Assembly (NCBI GenBank): GCA_018853935.1 | Contig: JAAOMR010000131.1 | Span: 1 to 64,000 of the forward strand | Source: Acidithiobacillus ferrivorans | GTDB lineage: Bacteria > Pseudomonadota > Gammaproteobacteria > Acidithiobacillales > Acidithiobacillaceae | DNA: 64,000 nucleotides | Direction: 5' to 3' | In this document: positions 26,539 through 33,789 of the stretch, in pieces | How the letters are laid out: each line of letters begins with the position of its first letter | Numbering within the stretch: position 1 is the first letter of the stretch | Made by a program: the position numbers and the translations under genes | The notes under the pieces: model-generated | The model's database searches: none | Told to the model about the DNA's origin: nothing | What the model saw: the letters and a program-made list of their open reading frames with translations, nothing else

Positions 26539-27600
26539 TTTGCCTTGGTTAATCAGTTGGATAGCGTCCTCCGGTGTCTCAGTTTTCAAATGCGATACTG
26601 GATACCTAATAGGCTCCAGCGAGGCTTGGTTTTGGTAGCGTTTCATGATGAGCGCTGAGTCACTGGTGAGACGGTCGGACAAAGCGGCGATGCGGGTTTT
26701 AAAGGTCAAAATGGACCGCAGATGACGTTGCGCAGCCTGATAAAAATGGATGTGTCGACGATTTCCTGTGCGGGTTAGGACCCATGGGGTGTTGCGGATG
26801 GAAATCTTTTTGGGCGCAGTGCCGTCCTGGGAGCGGTTCTGGAAAACGGCCTCATGAGATGAAAACCATTGGCGCTCGTGGCCACGGAGGTAGATAACCC
26901 ACCTTGGCACCGCTGGCGTGAGGCTATTGCGTCCCTGGTGCTCGATTTTGAGCCCAAGAACACCGGGTTTGGTTTTGTGATAGCGGGTATGAATGGTGGT
27001 TGAAGAGTATTGATATATATGGTCCTGGAGGGCGCGGAGGAGTTGGTCGCAACGTTCTACGGTGAACGCTAGAGAGCTGAATCCAAGCAGATAGGCCGGA
27101 CCTATAGGATCAGGCGGATAAAATGCTGGGTCCGCCGCTTGCAGACCCGTTTCGTCCAGAAAAATCTGCATATCCTGGAAAAGTTCAAAGGCTCGGCGGC
27201 AGACAAAATTCACGAGGGTGGCTATTTTACGGGCAATTTGTTCGTGGCGCTCCATGGTTTGTGCCAACTGGCTAATTTCGTGAATATTACGAAAGAACCC
27301 CAGGGACCGTAGCTGTGGGGTGCGCCCGGTCAGACGTTCTACGGATTTATCCGGATTAAGCGCCTGAAAGGCTGTGTGCGGACAAGCTGGGCATCGACGC
27401 GAGCACAGGAACGTACGCACACGCAAAAGCGCCTTACGCCTTTTGTTTGGACGCAAGTTGGTCAGTTCCGTCCTGAGCGCAACCATGGCGGCGTCTCTCT
27501 GTGTGATGGAAAAATACAGAATGCGGCCCATCTCAATATCCATTTCAATAGGTTGTTTTGGTGAATCTGGTTCTACCGATCTCGATTTGTCAGTTTTCAT
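26536..27600 (-). CDS. Hypothetical protein with a cysteine cluster
   Basis: A 354-residue basic protein. A possible metal-binding cluster FLCSRRCPACPH lies at about residues 64-75. The middle is helical (MERHEQIARKIATLVNFVCR). The C-terminal half has strands and many Arg/His (WVIYLRGHERQW, TRTGNRRHIHFYQAAQRH). It could bind nucleic acid, such as the nearby partition or transfer site, but no family is recognised. It lies upstream of the ParM-like gene. Confidence 0.55.
   Translation of the reverse strand: MKTDKSRSVEPDSPKQPIEMDIEMGRILYFSITQRDAAMVALRTELTNLRPNKRRKALLRVRTFLCSRRCPACPHTAFQALNPDKSVERLTGRTPQLRSLGFFRNIHEISQLAQTMERHEQIARKIATLVNFVCRRAFELFQDMQIFLDETGLQAADPAFYPPDPIGPAYLLGFSSLAFTVERCDQLLRALQDHIYQYSSTTIHTRYHKTKPGVLGLKIEHQGRNSLTPAVPRWVIYLRGHERQWFSSHEAVFQNRSQDGTAPKKISIRNTPWVLTRTGNRRHIHFYQAAQRHLRSILTFKTRIAALSDRLTSDSALIMKRYQNQASLEPIRYPVSHLKTETPEDAIQLINQGK
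26605..26646. repeat. 41-bp direct repeat, copy 2
   Basis: Partner of 26498-26538, inside the 3' end of the 354-residue gene. The duplication suggests the gene end was copied and partly deleted when the ParM-like leader formed. Confidence 0.6.
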
Positions 27601-27777
27601 GCATTCATCCGTGTTTTCAGTTGTTTATGTACGTTCCTGTGCATTTATATGTATTCACGGTTATTTCGTCGTGTTTACAGTCTGTTAATGTTTGCAGACC
27701 ACGCTATTTCAAGGCGTTCTGCGGTTTTTTCGTGGTTTTTGGTGTTTTCATCGGTGTTTGTTGCGATTCAAGATAGA

Positions 27778-28104
27778 TCATGGAGGATTGTCGTCAGGGT
27801 GAAGGCCGTGGTCGATCATCTGCGCTTCTTCGTGAATGGCCTTGATCACGGTCGAGATGGTGTCTGAGTGAAAATGGAAGGCGATCTTGATACCTCTGAA
27901 GAGATAAATAACCGCCTGTCCAAGCAAGATGCCCAGTTGTTTGCCCAAGCTTCCGGCAAAGGAAAACGTGCCGAGCACCACAAATGTGCGGAAATCTTTA
28001 CTCATGAGCATAAAATGAATAGTGAGAATGGCGACGACAGTAGCCACTACCCAGTCACCTGCCGACATGTGCCAGCCGAGCCAATGGTTAAGCAATGAGA
28101 GCAA
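27778..28104 (-). CDS. Small membrane protein (108 aa)
   Basis: Hydrophobic segments lie at about residues 18-36 (WVVATVVAILTIHFMLM), 40-52 and 58-72, followed by an acidic cytosolic tail (EEAQMIDHGLHPDDNPP). No family recognised. It is divergent from the coupling-protein genes starting at 28203 and may belong to the transfer apparatus. The 177 bp between it and the 354-residue gene are T-rich and hold nothing I can name. Confidence 0.45.
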   Translation of the reverse strand: MLSLLNHWLGWHMSAGDWVVATVVAILTIHFMLMSKDFRTFVVLGTFSFAGSLGKQLGILLGQAVIYLFRGIKIAFHFHSDTISTVIKAIHEEAQMIDHGLHPDDNPP

Positions 28105-28202
28105 TGGGACCCCCTACACCAAGGAAAGAGGTCAAAGGTATGCATTGGGGAAGCTTCCGCAGTTGACATACTTAAACAGTTCCAGAAGGGGGGGGTGTAA
28201 AA

Positions 28203-28508
28203 ATGCCTGCAGCAGTTAAGGCCTACAGAAAGCCAGCCCAAGATATGGCATGGCGGATCGGTGGGTTCACCATTTTGTTGATCAGCATGACGGGGAACAT
28301 GTGGTTTCCTGGAGTTGGTTGGTTGGTAGCGAGTGGTATAGCAGGCGCTTGTTGTGGTTTGCCGCCCAGCGCTTGGAGAATCACAGTGCAGACTTGGCTC
28401 CCGTCGAAGGAAAAACACGTTTTCCATATGAAGTTGCCATCTGGTGTGATGCAGAAGGTGCCGGATAAGTGGCGTTTCATCGGGTTTATCAAGGAAAAAA
28501 TAAAATGA
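28203..28508 (+). CDS. Small two-helix membrane protein next to the coupling ATPase
   Basis: A 101-residue protein preceded by a G-rich GGGGGGG stretch. Two membrane helices (about 20-38 and 40-58) are followed by a basic tail. Its TGA overlaps the ATG of the coupling ATPase (ATGA at 28505-28508). Coupling proteins normally carry two N-terminal membrane helices on the same chain, so this looks like that anchor encoded separately. Confidence 0.6.
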   Translation: MPAAVKAYRKPAQDMAWRIGGFTILLISMTGNMWFPGVGWLVASGIAGACCGLPPSAWRITVQTWLPSKEKHVFHMKLPSGVMQKVPDKWRFIGFIKEKIK

Positions 28509-29944
28509 TTGGCGGACAAAATCTGTACGTGCATGATGATGGCGCTGTCCGGCATGAGTTTGGCATGGGCAAATCCGGTGGTGGTAAAACCCAGTATTTA
28601 AAGCACCGACTGCGTCAACAGATGATGCGTGGCGGCGGGGCCATGGTTATTGATGCCAAGGATGACTACGAGTTTTTGGACGATATCTGGTCTATGGCTC
28701 GGGTGTACGGGCGTGAATACGATGTTCGCGTCATAAACATTGACGACCCGGCAATCTCGCACAGCTACAACCCGTTGTTGCGCGGCGACGGGGAAGCTGT
28801 AACTGACCGCTTCATAAATACCGTAGAAGTTGGTACAAATGCTAGCGGCGAGCATTTTCGCACGCAGGCGCGAATTGCATTGCTCCCAACCATTACTGCG
28901 TTGAAGTTTCTCGGCATGCCATACAATGCTACAGATCTGTACATCCTGATGCGGGTACCAAAGGCGATGGAGTGGTTGATGCGAGAGTTGCGTACAAAAG
29001 ATCGCCACAGTGAAGAATATCTGAACTACTACATGTTTGTGGATTCAAACAGAAAGCACGACAAGGCCAGTGACAGCTACGAAATAAACATGGCTTTTCT
29101 GAATACGCAGATAGGAGGTGTTGCAGGACGGTTGTTGCCTTATGGTAGCTCAGGAATGGGTAAGATCATGAACACTTACTCTCCTGAAGTGGATTTGTTG
29201 GAAGCCATAGCCTCCAACCAGATAGTCATTCTGATGTTACCGCAACTTGAAAAGAGCGAAAGCGCCATGTCATTTGCTCGCATGTTCCTGAGCGATTTCA
29301 GATCATGCATTGCCAGCATTTACCGTGACCCATTAAAGTACAGACCAATTATTCCTTACGAAGTGTATCTTGATGAATTCGGAAGTTACGCCATGACGGC
29401 AGTTGCGCCTTTATTTGAAATGGCGCGTGGTGCGAACATTGAGCTCATGCCTTTTTTTCAGACGGTAGCCAACCTCACCAGGTTGGGTGAGGAGTTTGCA
29501 ATACAGGTGATGGAAAACACGGAATCACAGCTTTTCTTGAATCTTGGCGGCAAAGATTCCCGGAATACCGCAGCGGAAATAAGTGGCGAGGTGTTAAGGT
29601 TTTTCAAGTCAGTAACAAGCAGTAAGAACTATGGTAAAAACTTCAAATCTGAAGACCGTGATGTTTTTGACGGTAAAACAGAAACCAGCGGGACATCTAT
29701 GGGTCTAAAACAAGCTTATGATTACCTGGTGCGCCCTGAGGTTTTCGCCAGTCTTGGTCTCGGGGAGGCCATCTATATTTGTGAAGGGATGGCTTACAAG
29801 GTGAAGCTCCCTTTGATTCGATCTGGATTTGTGGAGAAATACCATAAAATCACTTATGAAACCCGTCCAGTAGTGGGTCCTAACCTGCGAGAGAGATTCC
29901 CAAGGGAGTTTGCCAATGTACAAGAAAACGCACCTCCTATCTGA
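28505..29944 (+). CDS. Type IV secretion coupling ATPase (TraD/VirD4-like), soluble part
   Basis: A 479-residue protein from ATG 28505 (MIGGQNLYVHDDGAVRHEFG). Walker A is GKSGGGKT at residues 22-29, followed by the family motif DAKDDYEFL and SYNPLL. Walker B is VYLDEFGSY, and NLGGKDS-NTAAEISG is the late TraD-like signature. It would pass DNA-protein substrates to the mating channel. The usual N-terminal membrane anchor is missing and is probably supplied by the overlapping upstream gene. Confidence 0.85.
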   Translation: MIGGQNLYVHDDGAVRHEFGMGKSGGGKTQYLKHRLRQQMMRGGGAMVIDAKDDYEFLDDIWSMARVYGREYDVRVINIDDPAISHSYNPLLRGDGEAVTDRFINTVEVGTNASGEHFRTQARIALLPTITALKFLGMPYNATDLYILMRVPKAMEWLMRELRTKDRHSEEYLNYYMFVDSNRKHDKASDSYEINMAFLNTQIGGVAGRLLPYGSSGMGKIMNTYSPEVDLLEAIASNQIVILMLPQLEKSESAMSFARMFLSDFRSCIASIYRDPLKYRPIIPYEVYLDEFGSYAMTAVAPLFEMARGANIELMPFFQTVANLTRLGEEFAIQVMENTESQLFLNLGGKDSRNTAAEISGEVLRFFKSVTSSKNYGKNFKSEDRDVFDGKTETSGTSMGLKQAYDYLVRPEVFASLGLGEAIYICEGMAYKVKLPLIRSGFVEKYHKITYETRPVVGPNLRERFPREFANVQENAPPI

Positions 29945-31877
29945 TCTTGGTCTGCCTGCAGCGCCTGCGACAGCGGCTTGGTGGGGTCTAAACGATGAGC
30001 AGGAGAAGCCTTTCCTCGAAAACAGGCATTGTGCCACGATTGCCGGACCCGGGTCAGGGAAAACTCGCATGATGGTGGCCAAAATAGCCCGATTAGTAGC
30101 AGAGTTTGGGCCTACCAATATCATGGCTGTGACGTTTACCAAGGCGTCGTCCAACGAAATGAAAAACCGGTTGGCTGCCGCATATGGCTCTGAAGTCGCT
30201 GACCAGGTAAAAATTGGCACATTCCATGCGATTGCCTATCGGCAACTAATGGGGCAGCGCAAGGGGTCAGAAATAAAAATGTTGCGGGAATGGGAGCGAA
30301 CAGACGCCATACTGAGGTACAGGACGCAGATAAACAAGGAAATCAGTGATCGCGAAGCGGAGTATTGGGTCAGTCGATATCAGAATGACACCAGTGATGC
30401 TGGTAGCGATGTTGGAAAGATGGCTGTGGATGGCTACGCCATTTACGAGGAATATGAAAAATATCTAAAGAAAAACAACAAAATGGACATGAACAGCTTA
30501 ATCTCCAGGTGTTTACGCATGTACCGAAGCGGCGAGCTAAAACCACACAATGTGGCACACCTTTTGATTGACGAATACCAAGACAGTGATCGGGTCCAAG
30601 TGAGCTGGGCGCTAGAATATATCAAGCAGGGGACGATTATCACCGTAGTTGGTGACGATGACCAAAGTATCTACCGGTTCCGCTCTTCTCTTGGGGTTGA
30701 GGCATACAGAATGCTCCGGGAGTCCATCCCTGCGCGAGACTTTTCATTTTACAGGATGGGCACCAACTATCGTTCTGCGGAAGGGATTGTATCCCATGCA
30801 TCAAAAGCGATAGAAAAAAACCATGATCGCCTTGAAAAAGCTATCGTGGCACACCGAACAGATCCAGGGGTTGTTAGTCAGAGATGGTTTACCGATAGGG
30901 AATCTGAAGCGGAATCCATCGTCGCGCGATTCATGGAAACTGGAAAAAGCATTACCGTGTTATCCAGAACGAAAGCGTGGTTATTTCCGTTAAAGATGTT
31001 TTGCAGAATCAACCAATGCCGTTTTGTTCAGTATGACACCAAGGAATCCATAGTCGAGTCTGCGCATGTTGGTCGCGTTATAGCTGGATTAAGGTTTGCT
31101 GTAACTGGTAAGGGCTTATCGAATATTAGTCATGCGCTTCGCGCGGTAGGGATTCACGGGGATTCGTTGGCCTCTATAGATGGTGTATTACATGGACTAA
31201 AAGATGAAAACCATTTGATGGATGACCACTTGTACAGGAAGGATGTGGTAGACTCGCTCAAGGCGGATGATAAAGAAGTGTTTAGAGATTTGCGGGAGTG
31301 TTTGTTGGATTTTAATGATGGGATCAAAAGCATAGACGCGGAAGCTGAAGACAAAGACGCTTTGATAGGTGATTTGATTTTTAATTTAATCGATTTTTTC
31401 ATGAGCTACACCAAAAAGACGAATCACTTGTCTGACTTGGCCACCGTGCAAAAGATATTGTGTCGCTACCTCACGGGGTCACCGCTTGAACGTATCAAGG
31501 CGATCAGCAAAAGTCCGAAGGAAGAAGATCCCAGTGATGAACCGGCAATCCATATGATGACGTTGCATGGTGCCAAAGGGCTTGAGTTTGATGAGGTCTG
31601 GATTCCTGGTTGCAATGAACAGCATTTGCCGCATAGCGATGCCAAGACGGACGATGACGTAGAAGAGGAGCGTCGCCTTTTTTATGTAGGTATAACGCGC
31701 GCCAGAAACGTGATCAATTTGAGCGCTATTATTAATGATGGATCTACTGGGTCTCGGCTGTACAAGCCGAGCATTTTCTTGGGGGATGCAGGGTTGGAAA
31801 TGAGTGACTCCCAAGCCCCGATATGCCCGCTTGATGTTGACGGAGTGTCTGACACTGAGGAGTTGATGGATGGGTAG
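29916..31877 (+). CDS. UvrD/Rep/PcrA-like DNA helicase
   Basis: A 653-residue SF1A helicase. I chose ATG 29916 with AAGGGAG seven bases upstream over TTG 29910. Motif I is GPGSGKT and Ia AVTFTKASSNEM. Motif II is LLIDEYQDSD, III VVGDDDQSIYRFR, IV TNYRS, V TLHGAKGLEFDEV and VI LFYVGITRAR. All are intact; length is slightly below UvrD. It overlaps the coupling gene by 29 bp, so both are likely on one transcript, consistent with a role in transfer or replication of the element. Confidence 0.9.
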   Translation: MYKKTHLLSDLGLPAAPATAAWWGLNDEQEKPFLENRHCATIAGPGSGKTRMMVAKIARLVAEFGPTNIMAVTFTKASSNEMKNRLAAAYGSEVADQVKIGTFHAIAYRQLMGQRKGSEIKMLREWERTDAILRYRTQINKEISDREAEYWVSRYQNDTSDAGSDVGKMAVDGYAIYEEYEKYLKKNNKMDMNSLISRCLRMYRSGELKPHNVAHLLIDEYQDSDRVQVSWALEYIKQGTIITVVGDDDQSIYRFRSSLGVEAYRMLRESIPARDFSFYRMGTNYRSAEGIVSHASKAIEKNHDRLEKAIVAHRTDPGVVSQRWFTDRESEAESIVARFMETGKSITVLSRTKAWLFPLKMFCRINQCRFVQYDTKESIVESAHVGRVIAGLRFAVTGKGLSNISHALRAVGIHGDSLASIDGVLHGLKDENHLMDDHLYRKDVVDSLKADDKEVFRDLRECLLDFNDGIKSIDAEAEDKDALIGDLIFNLIDFFMSYTKKTNHLSDLATVQKILCRYLTGSPLERIKAISKSPKEEDPSDEPAIHMMTLHGAKGLEFDEVWIPGCNEQHLPHSDAKTDDDVEEERRLFYVGITRARNVINLSAIINDGSTGSRLYKPSIFLGDAGLEMSDSQAPICPLDVDGVSDTEELMDG

Positions 31878-31958
31878 AATGAATGATAGTATTAGACCTC
31901 TACTGCCGGCTGACTGTATCAGCGAAGCGCTCCTTGGCCAGAGCTCTCATCAACCCTT

Positions 31959-31996
31959 AAACCCGTTATTGCCCTCAGGCTAATAACGGGTTTTTT
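31959..31996 (+). terminator. Intrinsic terminator after the helicase gene
   Basis: The stem AAACCCGTTATT / AATAACGGGTTT with an 11-base loop is followed by T residues. It separates the coupling/helicase operon from nrdB. Confidence 0.85.
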
Positions 31997-32011
31997 ATTG
32001 GAGGCTACCCC

Positions 32012-33043
32012 ATGAGTACAAGTATCGAACGGGTACGCGCAGAAGACAAGCGTATCATTAACGGCCGCGCCGATGTCAACCAACTGGTGCCCTTTAAATA
32101 TCAGTGGGCCTGGGACAAATATCTCGCGGCTTGCGCCAACCACTGGATGCCACAGGAAGTACAGATGTCGCGGGATATCGCCTTGTGGAAGGACCCTAAA
32201 GGGTTGTCCGAAGACGAGCGCCGCATCATCAAGCGTAACCTGGGTTTTTTCACAACCGCCGACAGTCTGGCCGCCAACAATATCGTGCTGGGCACATACC
32301 GTCATATCACGGCCCCGGAATGCCGTCAGTACATGTTGCGCCAGGCATTCGAAGAGGCTATCCATACCCATGCCTATCAGTACATTGTCGAGTCCATCGG
32401 TCTCGATGAGGGCGAAATCTTCAACATGTACCATGAAATTGATTCGGTGCGTGAAAAAGATGAGTTTCTTATGCCTTTTATTGACTGTCTGGCTGACCCT
32501 ACCTTCAAAACTGGTACCTTTGGAAACGACCAGAAGTTATTGCGGTCACTAATCGTTTTCGCCGCGATCATGGAGGGCACATTCTTTTATGTCGGTTTTA
32601 GTCAGATTTTGGCTATGGGTCGACAGAACAAGATGATGGGTGCGGCAGAGCAGTATCAGTACATCCTGCGCGACGAATCCATGCACTGCAATTTTGGTAT
32701 CGACATGGCAAACCAGATCAAGATAGAGAATCCGCATCTCTGGACCGCGGAATTTCAGCAGGAGATTATAGCACTCATTCGCCGTGGGGTTGAACTGGAA
32801 TCAGCCTATGCTGACGACACTATGCCCCGTGGAGTGCTTGGACTTAACGCCACAGTCTTCAAGGAATACGTGCAGTACATAGGCAATCGCCGTCTGGCCC
32901 AACTGGATCTGCCACAGCAATATCCCGGTGTGCAGAATCCGTTCCCATGGATGAGTGAAATGATGGACCTCAAGAAAGAGAAGAATTTTTTTGAGACTCG
33001 TGTCACGGAATATCAGACCGGAGGCGCGCTGAGTTGGGAGTAA
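32012..33043 (+). CDS. nrdB: Ribonucleotide reductase class Ia, small subunit
   Basis: A 343-residue diiron-tyrosyl radical subunit. EEAIHTHAY gives Glu115, His118 and Tyr122, the same numbers as in the Escherichia coli enzyme. The second iron site is in EGTFFYVGF and DESMHCNFG. The C-terminal tail that docks to NrdA is present. GGAGG lies upstream of the ATG. With NrdA it makes deoxynucleotides aerobically. Transfer of an nrdAB copy on an element with its own replication genes suggests self-supply of precursors. Confidence 0.95.
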   Translation: MSTSIERVRAEDKRIINGRADVNQLVPFKYQWAWDKYLAACANHWMPQEVQMSRDIALWKDPKGLSEDERRIIKRNLGFFTTADSLAANNIVLGTYRHITAPECRQYMLRQAFEEAIHTHAYQYIVESIGLDEGEIFNMYHEIDSVREKDEFLMPFIDCLADPTFKTGTFGNDQKLLRSLIVFAAIMEGTFFYVGFSQILAMGRQNKMMGAAEQYQYILRDESMHCNFGIDMANQIKIENPHLWTAEFQQEIIALIRRGVELESAYADDTMPRGVLGLNATVFKEYVQYIGNRRLAQLDLPQQYPGVQNPFPWMSEMMDLKKEKNFFETRVTEYQTGGALSWE

Positions 33044-33087
33044 ACAATAATCAGTAGCATTTGCCTGATCCTTCCCGACCCACAATA

Positions 33088-33110
33088 CGCCAGCATGCCT
33101 GGCGTTTTTT
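33088..33110 (+). terminator. Intrinsic terminator after nrdB
   Basis: Stem CGCCAG-CATGC-CTGGCG followed by TTTTTT. It separates nrdB from the small coiled-coil gene, so nrdB and nrdA are not simply one operon. Confidence 0.8.
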
Positions 33111-33139
33111 ATAACTTGTCGCTCAAGGAGTTAAATAAT

Positions 33140-33496
33140 ATGATGTCCAGCATGAGAACGCCCATAGCTTTATATCGCGCATTACAGGCAGCCAAGGTTC
33201 CTGACGACCTCGCCAAAGAAGCGGCTGATGCAACCGCCGAAGACATGAATGCGCTGATTGCTCAACTTGTCACCAAGCAGGACCTTGCTGTTACCAACGC
33301 TCGCATAGATGCACTGGCCAAGACGGTTGAAGTTCAGTTTGACAGCATGAATAAAGTCATTGAAAGCATGAATAAGGTCATTGAAAGCAAATTCAAGGTG
33401 GTAAATATCTACTTGCTTGTTGTTGGCGTCCTTGCCGGCTCGTCGAGCCCGATCTTCGCTTCACTGGTACACGCTATCGGCACATTGTTGCACTAA
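33140..33496 (+). CDS. DUF1640-like coiled-coil membrane protein
   Basis: A 118-residue protein from ATG 33140 with AAGGAG upstream. An N-terminal helical domain (ALYRALQAAKVPDDLAKEA) precedes the LVTKQDL motif, a coiled coil and a C-terminal membrane helix (IYLLVVGVLAGSSSPIFASL). A 21-bp tandem duplication at 33344-33385 adds exactly one heptad (SMNKVIE twice). It is related to the protein at 979-1230. Its position between nrdB and nrdA has no obvious functional meaning. Confidence 0.65.
   Translation: MMSSMRTPIALYRALQAAKVPDDLAKEAADATAEDMNALIAQLVTKQDLAVTNARIDALAKTVEVQFDSMNKVIESMNKVIESKFKVVNIYLLVVGVLAGSSSPIFASLVHAIGTLLH
33344..33385. repeat. 21-bp tandem duplication (one coiled-coil heptad)
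   Basis: Two copies of AGCATGAATAA-GTCATTGAA differ at one base. The duplication keeps frame and heptad phase. Confidence 0.85.
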
Positions 33497-33630
33497 CCTC
33501 CAGCAACCTAGAATCGAACCACCAACGGCTGGTTATCACCTGCCTTTTTCTACCTGCAATTCAAGTTCTTATCGCTTCTTTAGTATATGGCGAGGACCAT
33601 GCACGCCATAATTTCACACCAAATCGAGCC

Positions 33631-33667
33631 CACATAAAGGACGAGTAAAAACGTTCTTTTTTATGTG
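33631..33667. terminator. Strong intergenic hairpin
   Basis: CACATAAAGGACG and CGTTCTT...TTTATGTG pair over about 15 bases with a short A-rich loop, and the descending arm is T-rich. It lies in the 293-bp gap between the coiled-coil gene and nrdA, otherwise without a gene, and probably ends transcription from the left. Confidence 0.5.
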
Positions 33668-33701
33668 CGCACGTATCCCATGTTGTACACCATCAAACCC
33701 G

Positions 33702-33725
33702 GTCGACGCATAGTCGGCTTTTTTT
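33702..33725 (+). terminator. Weak intrinsic terminator upstream of nrdA
   Basis: GTCGAC-GCATA-GTCGGC (one G-T pair) followed by seven T. It lies 65 bp before the nrdA start, so it could also act as a leader attenuator. Confidence 0.45.
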
Positions 33726-33789
33726 GTTTCCTGACTGCATACCTTGCTATGGAAACCAACAACCAGAACCCCCCTTACAGGAGAATATC

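Noticed and set aside
27601-27777. Iteron or oriT in the T-rich gap
   Set aside because: Short GTGTTTT-CAG-like stretches recur, but with no regular spacing or clear inverted repeat.
33500-33560. tRNA-like T-arm (GGTTCGATTC on the minus strand)
   Set aside because: The flanking bases do not form a five-pair T stem, and no acceptor or anticodon arm can be folded.
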